The notes: generated by a model from the letters alone, not told the origin. Positions 15,661 through 24,586 are shown, numbered from the stretch's first letter. The stretch: DNA of 64,000 bases from Rapidithrix thailandica (GCF_039710355.1 NZ_JBDKWZ010000013.1:146792-210791); one strand, 5' to 3'. Program-made: numbers and translations.

Positions 15661-17619
15661 ATGGCAGCTCAAAATTTTTTATGGAGGGGTGGTGAACAAA
15701 TACCCCTGGAAAAGGAAGAGGAAGTCTTTACCGCTATTGTACAGAATAAACGCGAATTGGAAAACCTCAGCCAAGCTACGGGAGTGAAAGAAGTAAAGAA
15801 AGTAGAGAATGGTATCTATAAAGTGAAAGTCCAAAGTGCAGTGCGTGATACCGTGATGCAACAGTACCGGGAAGCCAGTCAAACAGGAATATGTCATCAT
15901 GCTTACCGGCCTAAAGATGCCAATAACACTCGCTATTACCTCACGGATCAGTTGATTATTAGATTCAAGCACCACGTAAGCCACCAAAGAATTGCTCAGT
16001 TACTATCCGAAAACGGCTTGAAAAGCCTCAAGCAATATCCGGGAATGAATCATACCTATTTAGTACAAGTGACCAAAGAGGCAGGAGGAAATCCTGTAAA
16101 AGTATCCAATCAACTCCACGGAGCAAATGAAATTGAGTATGTGGAACCGAACCTGGTAGAGCGTTTTGCCAGTGCTTATTTGCCTAATGACGATTATTTT
16201 GAACGGCAATGGCATTTGAAATCCTGGGAAGCCCCCGAATTGGTACCCGAAGCCGATGTGAAAGCGGAGCGGGCCTGGGATATTACCCGGGGAAAAGCGA
16301 ATATCACCATTGCCGTGATGGATGATGGCTTTGATTTAAGTCATCCGGACTTTGCCGGAGCAGGCAAGATTGTCCATGCAAAAGACTATGTAGACGGAGA
16401 TGCACATCCTTTTCCTGAAAAAAACGAGGGCGATTATCATGGAACGCCCTGTGCCGGGGTAGCATTGGCGGTAGAGAATGGTTATGGGGTGGTAGGTATT
16501 GCTCCGGGGTGTGCGTTTATGCCAGTCAGGTTTCCCCTCAGTGCCAACGATGATTTATTATGGGAGGCGTTTGACTTCGTAGGTAAACGGGCCGATGTGA
16601 TTTCTTGTAGCTGGGGGCCCGTGCCTGCCTATGCACCGTTGAGTAGTCTGATCAAAGATAAGTTTTCGCAATTGGCCCAACGGGGAGGCCCACGCAAAAG
16701 GGGCTGTGTCATTGTGTTTGCTGCGGGAAACTACAATGCTCCACTTCGAGACGAACAAAACCAAACCTTTCGCTGGCGGCATCCCCACTATGGAATTATC
16801 GAACAACACGGTCCAATTGTGAACGGGTATGCCAGCCATCCCGAAGTGGTGGCGGTAGCAGCTTCTACCAGTTTGAACAAAAAAGCAATGTATAGTAATT
16901 GGGGTGAGCAAATTTCGGTGAGTGCTCCCAGTAATAACTTTCACCCTCTCGAACCGGCGGCTTATGCCCCGGGGCTGGGCATATGGACTACAGACAATGA
17001 ACGGTATGGGGAAGGTTTCAGCAATGGCCGTTTCACCGGGCGGTTTGGTGGCACATCCAGCGCTACTCCTTTGGTAGCCGGTATTGCCGGGCTGATACTC
17101 TCCGCAAACCCTGGGTTATCGGCCAGGCAAGTCAAGAAAATTTTGGAAATTACGGCTGATAAAATTACGGATTTTACACAGGATGTTATTCTGGGGCATA
17201 ACAAAGGCGAGTACGATGAAAACGGCCATTCCGAATGGTTTGGGTTTGGTAAGGCGAATGCCGCCAATGCGGTTGTAAAAGCGCAGGAGTTATCGGAAGA
17301 GGATTCGCATACTCATACGGTGAAATTCTCTACCAAGGTGGAAGGCAAGATCTTAAAAGACAGGGAAGAAGAGTTTTATAAGGTACAAATCGGTTCTCAA
17401 TTGGTCGTTACCTTGGAAGGGCCTAATAATGGAGCTGATTTCGACCTGTATTTAAAACGTGGTGCTCCTCCTACTACCCGGGATTATGACTTTGCCGGTT
17501 TTACCGTTAGCGCCCATGAAAAAATCATCTTTGAAGATATAGAACCGGGTGAGTATTATATCATGGTTCGCTCTTACTCCGGGCATGGGGAATATAAAAT
17601 TAAAATCGCCTTGGAATGA
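15661..17619 (+). CDS. S8 family serine peptidase (subtilase) with pre-peptidase C-terminal domain
   Basis: A 652-residue subtilisin-like protease. The catalytic residues are visible: Asp221 in AVMDDGFDLSHPD, His260 in YHGTPCAGVA, oxyanion Asn357 in AAGNYN and Ser466 in GGTSSATP. Residues 95-165 resemble an I9-type propeptide, and residues 560-652 form a PPC domain (DFDLYLKRG, GEYYIMVRSYSG). PPC domains normally belong to exported enzymes, yet an in-frame stop at 15646 forces the start at 15661, and the N-terminus MAAQNFLWRGGEQ has no signal peptide or T9SS domain. It is either cytoplasmic or exported by an unrecognised route. A strong terminator follows. Confidence 0.93.
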   Translation: MAAQNFLWRGGEQIPLEKEEEVFTAIVQNKRELENLSQATGVKEVKKVENGIYKVKVQSAVRDTVMQQYREASQTGICHHAYRPKDANNTRYYLTDQLIIRFKHHVSHQRIAQLLSENGLKSLKQYPGMNHTYLVQVTKEAGGNPVKVSNQLHGANEIEYVEPNLVERFASAYLPNDDYFERQWHLKSWEAPELVPEADVKAERAWDITRGKANITIAVMDDGFDLSHPDFAGAGKIVHAKDYVDGDAHPFPEKNEGDYHGTPCAGVALAVENGYGVVGIAPGCAFMPVRFPLSANDDLLWEAFDFVGKRADVISCSWGPVPAYAPLSSLIKDKFSQLAQRGGPRKRGCVIVFAAGNYNAPLRDEQNQTFRWRHPHYGIIEQHGPIVNGYASHPEVVAVAASTSLNKKAMYSNWGEQISVSAPSNNFHPLEPAAYAPGLGIWTTDNERYGEGFSNGRFTGRFGGTSSATPLVAGIAGLILSANPGLSARQVKKILEITADKITDFTQDVILGHNKGEYDENGHSEWFGFGKANAANAVVKAQELSEEDSHTHTVKFSTKVEGKILKDREEEFYKVQIGSQLVVTLEGPNNGADFDLYLKRGAPPTTRDYDFAGFTVSAHEKIIFEDIEPGEYYIMVRSYSGHGEYKIKIALE

Positions 17620-17664
17620 GGGCGTTTAGTGTTGACAGCACTTGGTGCTTAATTGGATCTTTTC

Positions 17665-17702
17665 AAGCCCTGTTTTTTACGAACAGGGCTTAGTTTTTCT
17701 TT
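17665..17702 (+). terminator. terminator of the subtilase gene
   Basis: AAGCCCTGTT (17665-17674) pairs with AACAGGGCTT (17682-17691), followed by AGTTTTTCTTTTTT. Confidence 0.9.
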
Positions 17703-17714
17703 TTTCCTTCCTTT

Positions 17715-17779
17715 AAAAGTGCAAGTTCGCGCAAAAAACTTGATCATCCGGATCGGTTACTGCCAACTTTTGCACTTTT
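17715..17779 (+). other. long hairpin in the subtilase downstream region
   Basis: AAAAGTGCAA (17715-17724) and TTGCACTTTT (17770-17779) are perfectly complementary; adding GTT and AAC extends the stem across a 2-nt bulge. The 40-nt loop contains the palindrome ATCCGGAT. No U-tract follows, so it is not a simple terminator. Confidence 0.45.
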
Positions 17780-18074
17780 GTTATCGTACACCCTGAATGT
17801 TCTTTCCTGGAAATTGCCCATTCAATCCTAAATTATCCCTGGTTATGGTTTTTTAGTTTTCTACCGATGAAATCCTTACCATATTTGTATCACAACAAGG
17901 GGTTAAGAACAAGAAAGAGTTTCAGCCAGCTAAGTTTTTGAAAAAGCTTTTAAGTAAAAATATAGAGTAAAGGTTTTTAGTGAGCATAACAAGGTAGAAC
18001 AAATAAAATTTAAAGGACAATTTTTGGTGAGAAGCATTTCATGATTCATGGTTTTTGAGTAATTTGACATGTCG

Positions 18075-18118
18075 TAAGCCCACTGTCTTTGACGGTAGGG
18101 CTTATTTTATTTTTACAA
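18075..18118 (+). terminator. terminator or attenuator directly before the DUF5686-like gene
   Basis: A stem of about 13 bp with one bulge and a TTT loop: TAAGCCC (18075-18081) with GGGCTTA (18098-18104), and ACTGTC with GACGGT inside. TTATTTTATTTTT follows, and the next gene's ATG is at 18126. No room for a promoter remains between the U-tract and the start codon. Confidence 0.8.
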
Positions 18119-18125
18119 TTTGTCA

Positions 18126-19394
18126 ATGAAATGCGCCAATACGATGATACGACTTGTTTGTGCTATTTTATTTTTAAATTTCACTTTCTGGATTTTTCCC
18201 TCCCGTCTTTTAGCGCAATCCCGCTATATCAAAGGTAAAGTCATCGATCACCTGACCGAACAAGCGCTTCCCTATTCACATATTAGTATTCAACATTCCA
18301 GCATTGGTACAGTGAGCAATGCCGAGGGAGAGTTTGTTTTAAGGGTTCCTGCACATCAGCTGCAAGATAGCCTCTTGATTTCCTCTTTAGGGTATCAAAG
18401 TTATTCTTCCCCACTCTCAACTCTTATCGGTAAGCAATTGTTGATTCGCTTACAAACCGCCACGATTCTACTCAAAGAAGTGACCGTACAGCCTGACAGG
18501 GCATTGGAAATATTGAGGGAGGCATTGGGCAAAATACCTTTAAACTATGCTCAGGAGGCCCGTTTACACACAGGCTTTTACCGGGAAACCATCCGGGAAA
18601 ACGAGGCCTATTCATCGTTTGTTGAAGCGGTATTACAAGTGTATAAAGCCTCCTACCGTCAGTCTTCCCATGATTTTGTAAAAATTATGAAAGGGAGAAA
18701 GCATCCGTTCACCGAAACTCCCGATTCTCTGCAATTGCCTAAGTTGACCGGAGGGCCGCATGTAGGAATCTTTTTGGATCTGGTAAAACGAAAAAAAAAC
18801 TTTTTACAAAGAAAATATTTTCGCTACTATCAGTACAGTGTGCTTTCCCTGACGGAAATGGACGGAAGGCCTGTGTATGAAATTGGTTTTACACCTAAAA
18901 GGGTTCATCCCAAAGCTCAGTACACCGGTAAAATATATATTGATACGCTAGACCAAGCCTTTGTGCAGGTGAAGTACCAATTGACTCCGGCTGGGTTACA
19001 AGTAAATAACCGCACTTCTATTTCCAATAGTTTTGTGTATCAACTGATGGGATTGTCTATGCGTTGGCGGGCAAAACAATATCAGGTGGATTATCATAAA
19101 ATAGATGGCAAATGGCATTTGTATTATGCAGGAGTAAAGGGAGCTTTGCAACTCAAATTTCAAAAAGAGGAAAGGAATCGTTTGTTAATGGTTCATGCCG
19201 ATTACCTGACTACAAAACATTCCTTGGAAAATGTACAGCCTTTCCGTTATGATGAAACTTTGAAAATGCAAGATGTTTTTGTGGAAGAAATCGGTTCTTA
19301 TGAGCCTGATTTTTGGGAGGAGTACAATACCATACGGCAAATTGAGAATTTGGAAAAAATACTTCGGCTTCAGAAGAAAGAAACAGCAAACTAA
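18126..19394 (+). CDS. carboxypeptidase-like regulatory domain protein (DUF5686-like)
   Basis: A 422-residue exported protein of Bacteroidota. The ATG at 18126 is preferred to a TTG at 18120; an ATG at 18144 gives an equally good signal peptide (IRLVCAILFLNFTFW, cut after LLAQ). Residues 35-120 are a carboxypeptidase D regulatory-like (transthyretin-like) domain (KGKVIDHLTEQALPYSHISI, SLGYQSYSS). The remainder (LHTGFYRETIRENEAYSSF, PVYEIGFTPK, YTGKIYIDTLDQAFVQVKY) resembles the periplasmic part of DUF5686-type proteins but without their barrel. Function unknown; likely envelope-associated. A terminator-like hairpin ends just before the start codon, suggesting attenuation. Confidence 0.75.
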   Translation: MKCANTMIRLVCAILFLNFTFWIFPSRLLAQSRYIKGKVIDHLTEQALPYSHISIQHSSIGTVSNAEGEFVLRVPAHQLQDSLLISSLGYQSYSSPLSTLIGKQLLIRLQTATILLKEVTVQPDRALEILREALGKIPLNYAQEARLHTGFYRETIRENEAYSSFVEAVLQVYKASYRQSSHDFVKIMKGRKHPFTETPDSLQLPKLTGGPHVGIFLDLVKRKKNFLQRKYFRYYQYSVLSLTEMDGRPVYEIGFTPKRVHPKAQYTGKIYIDTLDQAFVQVKYQLTPAGLQVNNRTSISNSFVYQLMGLSMRWRAKQYQVDYHKIDGKWHLYYAGVKGALQLKFQKEERNRLLMVHADYLTTKHSLENVQPFRYDETLKMQDVFVEEIGSYEPDFWEEYNTIRQIENLEKILRLQKKETAN

Positions 19395-19583
19395 GCGATT
19401 GCTGGCAGCCAGTAGGGGGTAAGAGAATTTTTACTATTTTCGGCAATTTCTGGATTGGTGTTTAACTTTGTTGAAATGAAACTTGCCAGAGTTTGTGCAT
19501 ATCCGGAGGTGTAATATTGAAAAGACTCTGGCAAAGTATCAGGACAAAAGCTAGATATTTAAAAGAAACAGGTGCGTAGAGCT

Positions 19584-20159
19584 ATGAAGATCGGATTATT
19601 TTTTGGTTCTTTCAACCCCATTCACATAGGGCATTTAATCATTGCCAACACGATGGCCGAAGCGGCCGATATTGACCAGGTTTGGTTTGTGGTGTCTCCG
19701 CAAAACCCTTTTAAAAAACGTTCTAACCTGGCGCATGAATTTGATCGATTGGATATGGTGCGTTTGGCCATTGATGACAACCCAAAGTTTCGTGCTACGG
19801 ATATTGAGTTTAGAATGCCCCGGCCTAGCTACACCATTGATACATTGGCGTATCTTTCCGATAAATATCCACAACATGAGTTCCGGCTAATCATTGGAGA
19901 AGATAATTTGGTTTCTTTTCACAAATGGAAAAACTACCGACAGTTGATGGAGCAGTACGGTTTGCTGGTGTATCCCCGTCCCAATACTTCACCGATAGAT
20001 TACTCCAAACTACAAAACTATACCGTAATCGAAGCACCTTTGATTGATATTTCAGCTACCTTTATCCGGGATGCATTGCGAAATAACCACTCCATTAAAT
20101 ATTTGGTACACGAAGCTGTAGAGACATATATTCATGGTAAAAAGCTTTATCAGGATTGA
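19584..20159 (+). CDS. nadD: nicotinate-nucleotide adenylyltransferase
   Basis: NadD (191 residues) joins nicotinate mononucleotide to AMP from ATP, giving deamido-NAD in NAD synthesis. The nucleotidyltransferase signature is at the N-terminus (GLFFGSFNPIHIGHLIIAN, with HIGH), the substrate loop is VVSPQNPFK, and ISATFIRDAL near residue 155 is the C-terminal ISxTxxR motif. I start at the ATG at 19584, eight residues before GSFNP; a GTG at 19572 would add four residues. Length is normal. It lies between unrelated genes with 76 bp to the nuclease. Confidence 0.95.
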   Translation: MKIGLFFGSFNPIHIGHLIIANTMAEAADIDQVWFVVSPQNPFKKRSNLAHEFDRLDMVRLAIDDNPKFRATDIEFRMPRPSYTIDTLAYLSDKYPQHEFRLIIGEDNLVSFHKWKNYRQLMEQYGLLVYPRPNTSPIDYSKLQNYTVIEAPLIDISATFIRDALRNNHSIKYLVHEAVETYIHGKKLYQD

Positions 20160-20235
20160 GAGGTTGAACAAACTGTGAATTGATCGGGGGGGTATTGTGC
20201 AGAAGAAATACGCTACCTACCTTTGGCGAAAAAAG

Positions 20236-21009
20236 ATGAAAGTAGTATCCTTTTGTATTGCAATTTTATTTTCCTCTCAGCTATTAGCACATGATATTCT
20301 ATGGGGACAAACCGGCCACCGGGTAGTGGGCTTGGTTGCTGAAAAACACTTGAGTAAAAAAGCGAAAAAAAATATTCGAAAGGTATTACAGGAAGAAACC
20401 TTGGCCATGGCCAGCAATTGGATGGACTTTATTAAATCCAACCCTGAATATGATTTTATGAAGCCTTGGCACTATGCCACCATTCCCGATGGAAAAACCT
20501 ATGAAGAGGCAGGTACTCCCGAAGAAGGAGATGTAATAGTGACCATACAAAGACTTGTGAAGGAGTTGAAAAGTAAGCAATTCAGCCATGGAGATGAAAA
20601 AATGGCCCTTCGCTGTTTAATCCACTTGGTAGGCGATATTCACCAACCTTTGCATGTAGGCAACGGAACCGACAAGGGGGGGAATGATGTACGCCTGGAG
20701 TATTTTTGGAACTCGTCAAATCTGCACCGGGTATGGGACAGTGGCATCATCGACAAACAGCAACTGAGCTTTACCGAATATGTGGAAAGCATCAATCACA
20801 CAAGTAAGGAACAGGTTCAAACCTGGCAATCTTCTACGGTAGTGGATTGGGCTTACGAATCGATGAAATACCGCCAACAGATCTATGAATTACCCGAAAA
20901 TAACAAAATCAATTACCGATATAATTATGAGCATCTGGACAGCATCAACTTACGGCTGTTGCAGGCAGGAGTCCGTTTGGCCGGCCTGTTAAATGAAATT
21001 TACGGCTAA
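20236..21009 (+). CDS. S1/P1 family nuclease
   Basis: A 257-residue secreted zinc nuclease that degrades single-stranded RNA/DNA and 3'-nucleotides. The ATG at 20236 starts a good signal peptide (KVVSFCIAILFSSQLLA) cut near AHDIL; the mature protein then begins close to W-G-Q-T-G-H, the N-terminal Trp/His zinc ligands of the family. Other ligands are in NWMDFIK, HLVGDIHQPLHVG and HRVWDSGII. A GTG at 20197 in the same frame would put basic residues ahead of the signal. Likely role: phosphate or nucleoside scavenging in the periplasm or outside the cell. Confidence 0.93.
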   Translation: MKVVSFCIAILFSSQLLAHDILWGQTGHRVVGLVAEKHLSKKAKKNIRKVLQEETLAMASNWMDFIKSNPEYDFMKPWHYATIPDGKTYEEAGTPEEGDVIVTIQRLVKELKSKQFSHGDEKMALRCLIHLVGDIHQPLHVGNGTDKGGNDVRLEYFWNSSNLHRVWDSGIIDKQQLSFTEYVESINHTSKEQVQTWQSSTVVDWAYESMKYRQQIYELPENNKINYRYNYEHLDSINLRLLQAGVRLAGLLNEIYG

Positions 21010-21091
21010 GGGAAGCTTGAAAAAATTGCGAATTGGGAACATGTTCTTGGCTATACTGTTAGTCAATTATAGGATGTTCCCAATTTGCATT

Positions 21092-21592
21092 ATGACGCGT
21101 TCTTACCTTCCTCCCAACGATCATCAATCCGAACAAAAAGGCTGCCTGGGCATTTTGCTGATTGGCTTGGGCCTATTGGTTTTGCCCGGTTTTCTACACT
21201 CCCTCTTCCATAATAGTTTGGAGCCGTTTTGGGAGGATTTTCTGCAACTGTCGCTCTTTGGCTTAGGGCCTATGTTTTTCGGCTTCCGTATGTATATCAA
21301 AAGCCAATGGCAAAAAAAGCTCGAACAAGAACGGTTAATTGAAAATCAGTTGATTCGCTTGGCGACTTCCCAACATGGATTGCTTACAGTAGTGGATGTG
21401 ATGCTTACCTTGAAAATTACCTCCGCAGAGGCCAAAAAAGTGTTGGAAGATTTGCATACCAAAGGGGTAGTTAATATTGACTTGGCAGAGGAAGTCATCA
21501 TTTACCGCTTGAATGACTATTTGACCAAGAAGGAAAAAGACCGGTTTATCAATGAGGAGAAAAAAGGACTATACAGCACGGGTGATGGGTAA
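21092..21592 (+). CDS. small membrane protein with C-terminal winged-helix-like domain
   Basis: I know no named family for this 166-residue protein. The open frame starts at 20993, inside the nuclease gene, but the ATG at 21092 (MTRSYLPPND) is more natural. Two membrane segments lie near residues 16-38 (CLGILLIGLGLLVLPGF) and 49-66. A charged helix follows, then about 75 residues reading like a winged helix (LLTVVDVMLTLKITSAEAKKVL, EDLHTKGVVNID, YRLNDYL). Its end overlaps the convergent histidine kinase by 24 bp. A membrane-tethered DNA- or protein-binding role is a guess. Confidence 0.6.
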   Translation: MTRSYLPPNDHQSEQKGCLGILLIGLGLLVLPGFLHSLFHNSLEPFWEDFLQLSLFGLGPMFFGFRMYIKSQWQKKLEQERLIENQLIRLATSQHGLLTVVDVMLTLKITSAEAKKVLEDLHTKGVVNIDLAEEVIIYRLNDYLTKKEKDRFINEEKKGLYSTGDG

Positions 21593-22522
21593 AGTAAAAT
21601 AAAAGGTACTTCCTTGCTTCTCCTGACTTTCCACCCATATTTCACCGCCTTGTTGATTGATAAACTCTTTACAGAAAAATAAGCCCAACCCGTTGCCTTG
21701 TTCATTGGCGGTTCCAAGGGACGTATAGCGTTCATTCAAATTAAATAACTTTACTTTTACTTGCTCCTGCATGCCCACGCCTTGATCCTTAACGGCAACT
21801 TTTACAAACTGAAGTCCGTTTTCCGGTAATTTTGCAGAGATCTCGATGGTACTTTGGCGGTAACTGAATTTGATAGAGTTTGAAATCAAATTTCGCAACA
21901 CAATACGGGATGTGGTAGGGTTGGCCCGGATCATTATGGACTCCTCACAGCAGTTTACCAATATCAAATGTTTTTTTACCAATAACTCTTCCATTTCGAC
22001 CGAAACCTCTTCTACCAATGAGTATAGGCTAAAGGTTTCTATTTCGTCTGGTTGGGAGTTCTCTTGTTCACTGGCCCAAGCCAAAAGGTTGTTAATCAGT
22101 AGTTTGATATTTTCAGTTCTGCCAATAAGGAATTTCATCAAATCCTGTGCTTCCGGATCGTGATCAAGGTCTTCATAAAAAGCCTGTAACAATTGGTAAA
22201 AAGAGTCGACAGGCGAACGGAGATCATGTGAGATGATCGAAAGCAGTACTTTTCGCTGTTGTAATACCTGCTCTAACTTTTTGTTTTGCCGGGCAATTTG
22301 TTTGCGGGAAGCTTCCAGTTTTTTTGCCTGTTTGTAAAGTATATAATGAATGGGATAAGCGGTCACTACAGGAATGAAAAATGACAGGGTAAAACCGATC
22401 CAATATCCCGCATCATTTAAAAAAAATAAAAAAATTACCGTGTATACCAATTCCGAAAGTATGACGGCCAAGAGCGTAGCCTGTAACGGTTTTAGCGTTG
22501 TTATACTCAGATTAATTTTCAT
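21569..22522 (-). CDS. sensor histidine kinase
   Basis: A 317-residue membrane histidine kinase. Two transmembrane helices (about residues 13-34 and 41-62) are joined by only a few residues, so there is no periplasmic sensor domain. A coiled coil (70-93) leads to HisKA with phosphoacceptor His99 (SIISHDLRSPVDS). The HATPase has the N box NLISNSIKFSY, G1 DQGVGM and G2 NGLGLFFCKEF. A response regulator is not adjacent, so it is an orphan. It probably senses a membrane or cytosolic state. The 3' end overlaps the convergent gene. Confidence 0.92.
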   Translation of the reverse strand: MKINLSITTLKPLQATLLAVILSELVYTVIFLFFLNDAGYWIGFTLSFFIPVVTAYPIHYILYKQAKKLEASRKQIARQNKKLEQVLQQRKVLLSIISHDLRSPVDSFYQLLQAFYEDLDHDPEAQDLMKFLIGRTENIKLLINNLLAWASEQENSQPDEIETFSLYSLVEEVSVEMEELLVKKHLILVNCCEESIMIRANPTTSRIVLRNLISNSIKFSYRQSTIEISAKLPENGLQFVKVAVKDQGVGMQEQVKVKLFNLNERYTSLGTANEQGNGLGLFFCKEFINQQGGEIWVESQEKQGSTFYFTLPITRAV

Positions 22523-22867
22523 TCATTATTTGGTTTTTCTTTGTAAAAAGATGTTTCATTCACTGCTTGCCAAGCACTATTTTCCCGCTATTATAGCATG
22601 AGAGGTATATTGAGAGGCAAATTGCACTTTGCCAGACAATAGATTGCCCACTTCCCGCTTTTACCTTGCATTAAGACGAAGGCATTTCCGGAATTTGTAT
22701 CTTGGCTAAAAAAGGGGGAATTTTATTTATATGTCAATGTGGAGCGTCCGCTTCCTTGCCATCCTGCCAATAATATATTGGCAAGATTTAAAACTACTAC
22801 TTTTTATGTTAAATGCTGAAAACATGAGTGTGATTTTTGTTTTTGGAAATTAGATAACACCTGTATT
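22523..22867. other. divergent intergenic region
   Basis: No gene in 345 bases. A 7-bp stem (TGCCAAT 22765-22771, ATTGGCA 22777-22783) lies about 85 bases before the TTG start of the HAD protein. Promoters of both flanking genes must be here, but no clear -7 box was found. Confidence 0.35.
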
Positions 22868-23443
22868 TTGAAGTCTTCATACATTAAAAATCGTAAATTA
22901 GTCATTCTGGACTTGGACGAAACCCTTATTCATGCCACGGATGAACCGCAAAATGAAGATTGGGATTTTGAGTTTGACAAATACAAAGTATACAAGCGTC
23001 CCGGGCTTGATTATTTTCTTGTTGAGTTGCACAAGCACTTTGACGTTGCTGTTTGGTCTTCCGCAACAGACGATTATGTAAAAGAAATCGTGCGGAATAT
23101 ATTTCCTGCAAAGTATGAATTAAAGTTTGTATGGGGACGCTCCAAATGTGCTTTACAATACAACCTCCATACACTGGAATATTGGGGATATTTAGATAAT
23201 CATTTGAATTATGTCAAAATCCTTAAAAAAGTAAAGAAAAGAGGCTTTGCACCACTTGAACAAATGTTGATCATTGACGATACTCCTCACAAAGCCAGGT
23301 ACAATTATGGCAATGCCATTTACCCGGAAGAATTTAACGGGGAAAAAGACGACCGGGAACTTGAACTGCTTTTGCAATATTTGTTGACCATAAAGGATGT
23401 TGATAACGTTCGCACCATTGAAAAAAGAAATTGGAAAGAATGA
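22868..23443 (+). CDS. HAD family phosphatase of the FCP1/NLI-interacting-factor type
   Basis: A 191-residue HAD-superfamily phosphatase. Motif I is DLDETLIHA (the eukaryotic-like DxDxT form), motif II lies in VWSSATDDYV, and LIIDDTPHKARYNYGN is motif IV. The fold matches FCP1/SCP small C-terminal-domain phosphatases, which dephosphorylate Ser in eukaryotes. Bacterial members have no known substrate. The start is unusual: no ATG occurs in frame before residue 130, an in-frame stop lies at 22817, and the first NTG codon is the TTG at 22868. A phosphoprotein or small-metabolite substrate are both possible. Confidence 0.85.
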   Translation: MKSSYIKNRKLVILDLDETLIHATDEPQNEDWDFEFDKYKVYKRPGLDYFLVELHKHFDVAVWSSATDDYVKEIVRNIFPAKYELKFVWGRSKCALQYNLHTLEYWGYLDNHLNYVKILKKVKKRGFAPLEQMLIIDDTPHKARYNYGNAIYPEEFNGEKDDRELELLLQYLLTIKDVDNVRTIEKRNWKE

Positions 23444-23475
23444 AAAAGAGAGTTAAGCCACTGCTCAACTCTCTT
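23443..23475 (-). terminator. terminator of the phosphodiesterase gene
   Basis: AAGAGAGTT (23446-23454) pairs with AACTCTCTT (23467-23475). On the minus strand the stem is followed by TTTCATTC. Confidence 0.65.
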
Positions 23476-23485
23476 AAAGTAGTGG

Positions 23486-24586
23486 TTACAAACTTTTAAA
23501 AAGACCAGACAAAACCTCTCCGATTTTGTGGCCATTCGTATATTCAACACCCAAAAATGCGGCTACGGTTTGGGCCACTTGGTTTTGAAATAATTGCCCT
23601 TTCTCTTTTACCTCACCCAATGCCGGAGTATCCGGTCCGATGGCTGCAATCCATATTTCGTCTGAGCCTTTCTGGGATTTACCGTGGTGTTTCCAGGTTT
23701 TTAACGGCTCCGTACCCCGGCCATGATCGGTGGTAATCAACAAGGTTGTTTTGTTTTTATAATTGGGATGAGACTGTACCCAATCCCAAACCTCTTTGAT
23801 AAAAGCATCGGTTTGCCGGGTCGATTTTAAGTAAGCATCGTATTCTCCGTCATGAGCAAAGTCATCGGTTTCACCATAAGCGATATGTACAAGTTTGGGT
23901 TGGTGCTTTTTGAGGTATTCCATCGCATAGTGGTGTGTAAAGGCATCCAGCCTTACCGAGCCCCAAGGGCTGGGCACTTGAGGTTGAAGTTCGTTTAAAA
24001 ATTTTTCTTTTTGAGAAAGCGGTTTATCCTTTGACGTTCGGAAGCCGGCATTGACAGGGATTTTGCTTCGTTTCTCATTATGGATATAAGGAAAAACATC
24101 CCAAGAACCAAAAGCCGCTACTTTGTTTTTAAACCTTTTTTGTTGGTTTATAAATTCTAAAACCGTCACATTCGGGTTGTCTACTTTATCATTGCTATTG
24201 ATTTTTTCATCGGGGTAGCCGGTCAGGATTTCATTATATCCCGGGTAAGAAAACCAATAGTCATTTTTCACATTGACAAAGTTTTCAAAATGCCGGTTAC
24301 CATAAAGTACGCCTTTTTGTGCAATCACCGACCAAAAGAACGGCATCAGGATTTGTCGTCTTTCTTTAGCACTCCCTGCCCAAAATTCTTTTTTTAAAGC
24401 TTCGGGGTTGCCTACATATTCTTTATTTCCTACCAGTTTGGCATCTGCTCCGGTAAAGAGTTCCTGCCATCGCAAACCGTCCAGGGTGATTAAGATTACA
24501 TTTTCGGTTTTCAGGGAAGATTGTGCCTGCACTTTGCAGAAGGTCAACATAAGAGCTAGTGCAAGTAAAAGTTTCTGTTTTATCAT
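23486..24586 (-). CDS. alkaline-phosphatase-superfamily exported hydrolase
   Basis: A 366-residue exported phosphodiesterase/sulfatase-like enzyme. The ATG at 24586 starts a clean signal peptide (MIKQKLLLALALMLTF, cut after VQAQ). Metal and nucleophile positions are in VILITLDGLRWQELFTGAD (Asp, then the nucleophile loop), GETDDFAHDGEYDAYL (Asp, His) and LITTDHGRGTEP (Asp-His). This resembles type I phosphodiesterase/nucleotide pyrophosphatase and phosphoglycerate-mutase-like members rather than arylsulfatases, which need a Cys or Ser in CxPxR. The substrate is unknown. It is divergent from the darcynin gene. Confidence 0.88.
   Translation of the reverse strand: MIKQKLLLALALMLTFCKVQAQSSLKTENVILITLDGLRWQELFTGADAKLVGNKEYVGNPEALKKEFWAGSAKERRQILMPFFWSVIAQKGVLYGNRHFENFVNVKNDYWFSYPGYNEILTGYPDEKINSNDKVDNPNVTVLEFINQQKRFKNKVAAFGSWDVFPYIHNEKRSKIPVNAGFRTSKDKPLSQKEKFLNELQPQVPSPWGSVRLDAFTHHYAMEYLKKHQPKLVHIAYGETDDFAHDGEYDAYLKSTRQTDAFIKEVWDWVQSHPNYKNKTTLLITTDHGRGTEPLKTWKHHGKSQKGSDEIWIAAIGPDTPALGEVKEKGQLFQNQVAQTVAAFLGVEYTNGHKIGEVLSGLFKSL

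Larger units (their letters stand above)
17620..18125. other. 506-base intergenic region with two terminators and a long hairpin
   Basis: No open reading frame of note. It contains a terminator for the subtilase (17665-17702), a hairpin with perfect 10-bp arms (17715-17724 and 17770-17779), about 290 AT-rich bases, and a second strong terminator (18075-18118) only a few bases before the next gene. A small RNA or a regulated leader is likely. Confidence 0.5.
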
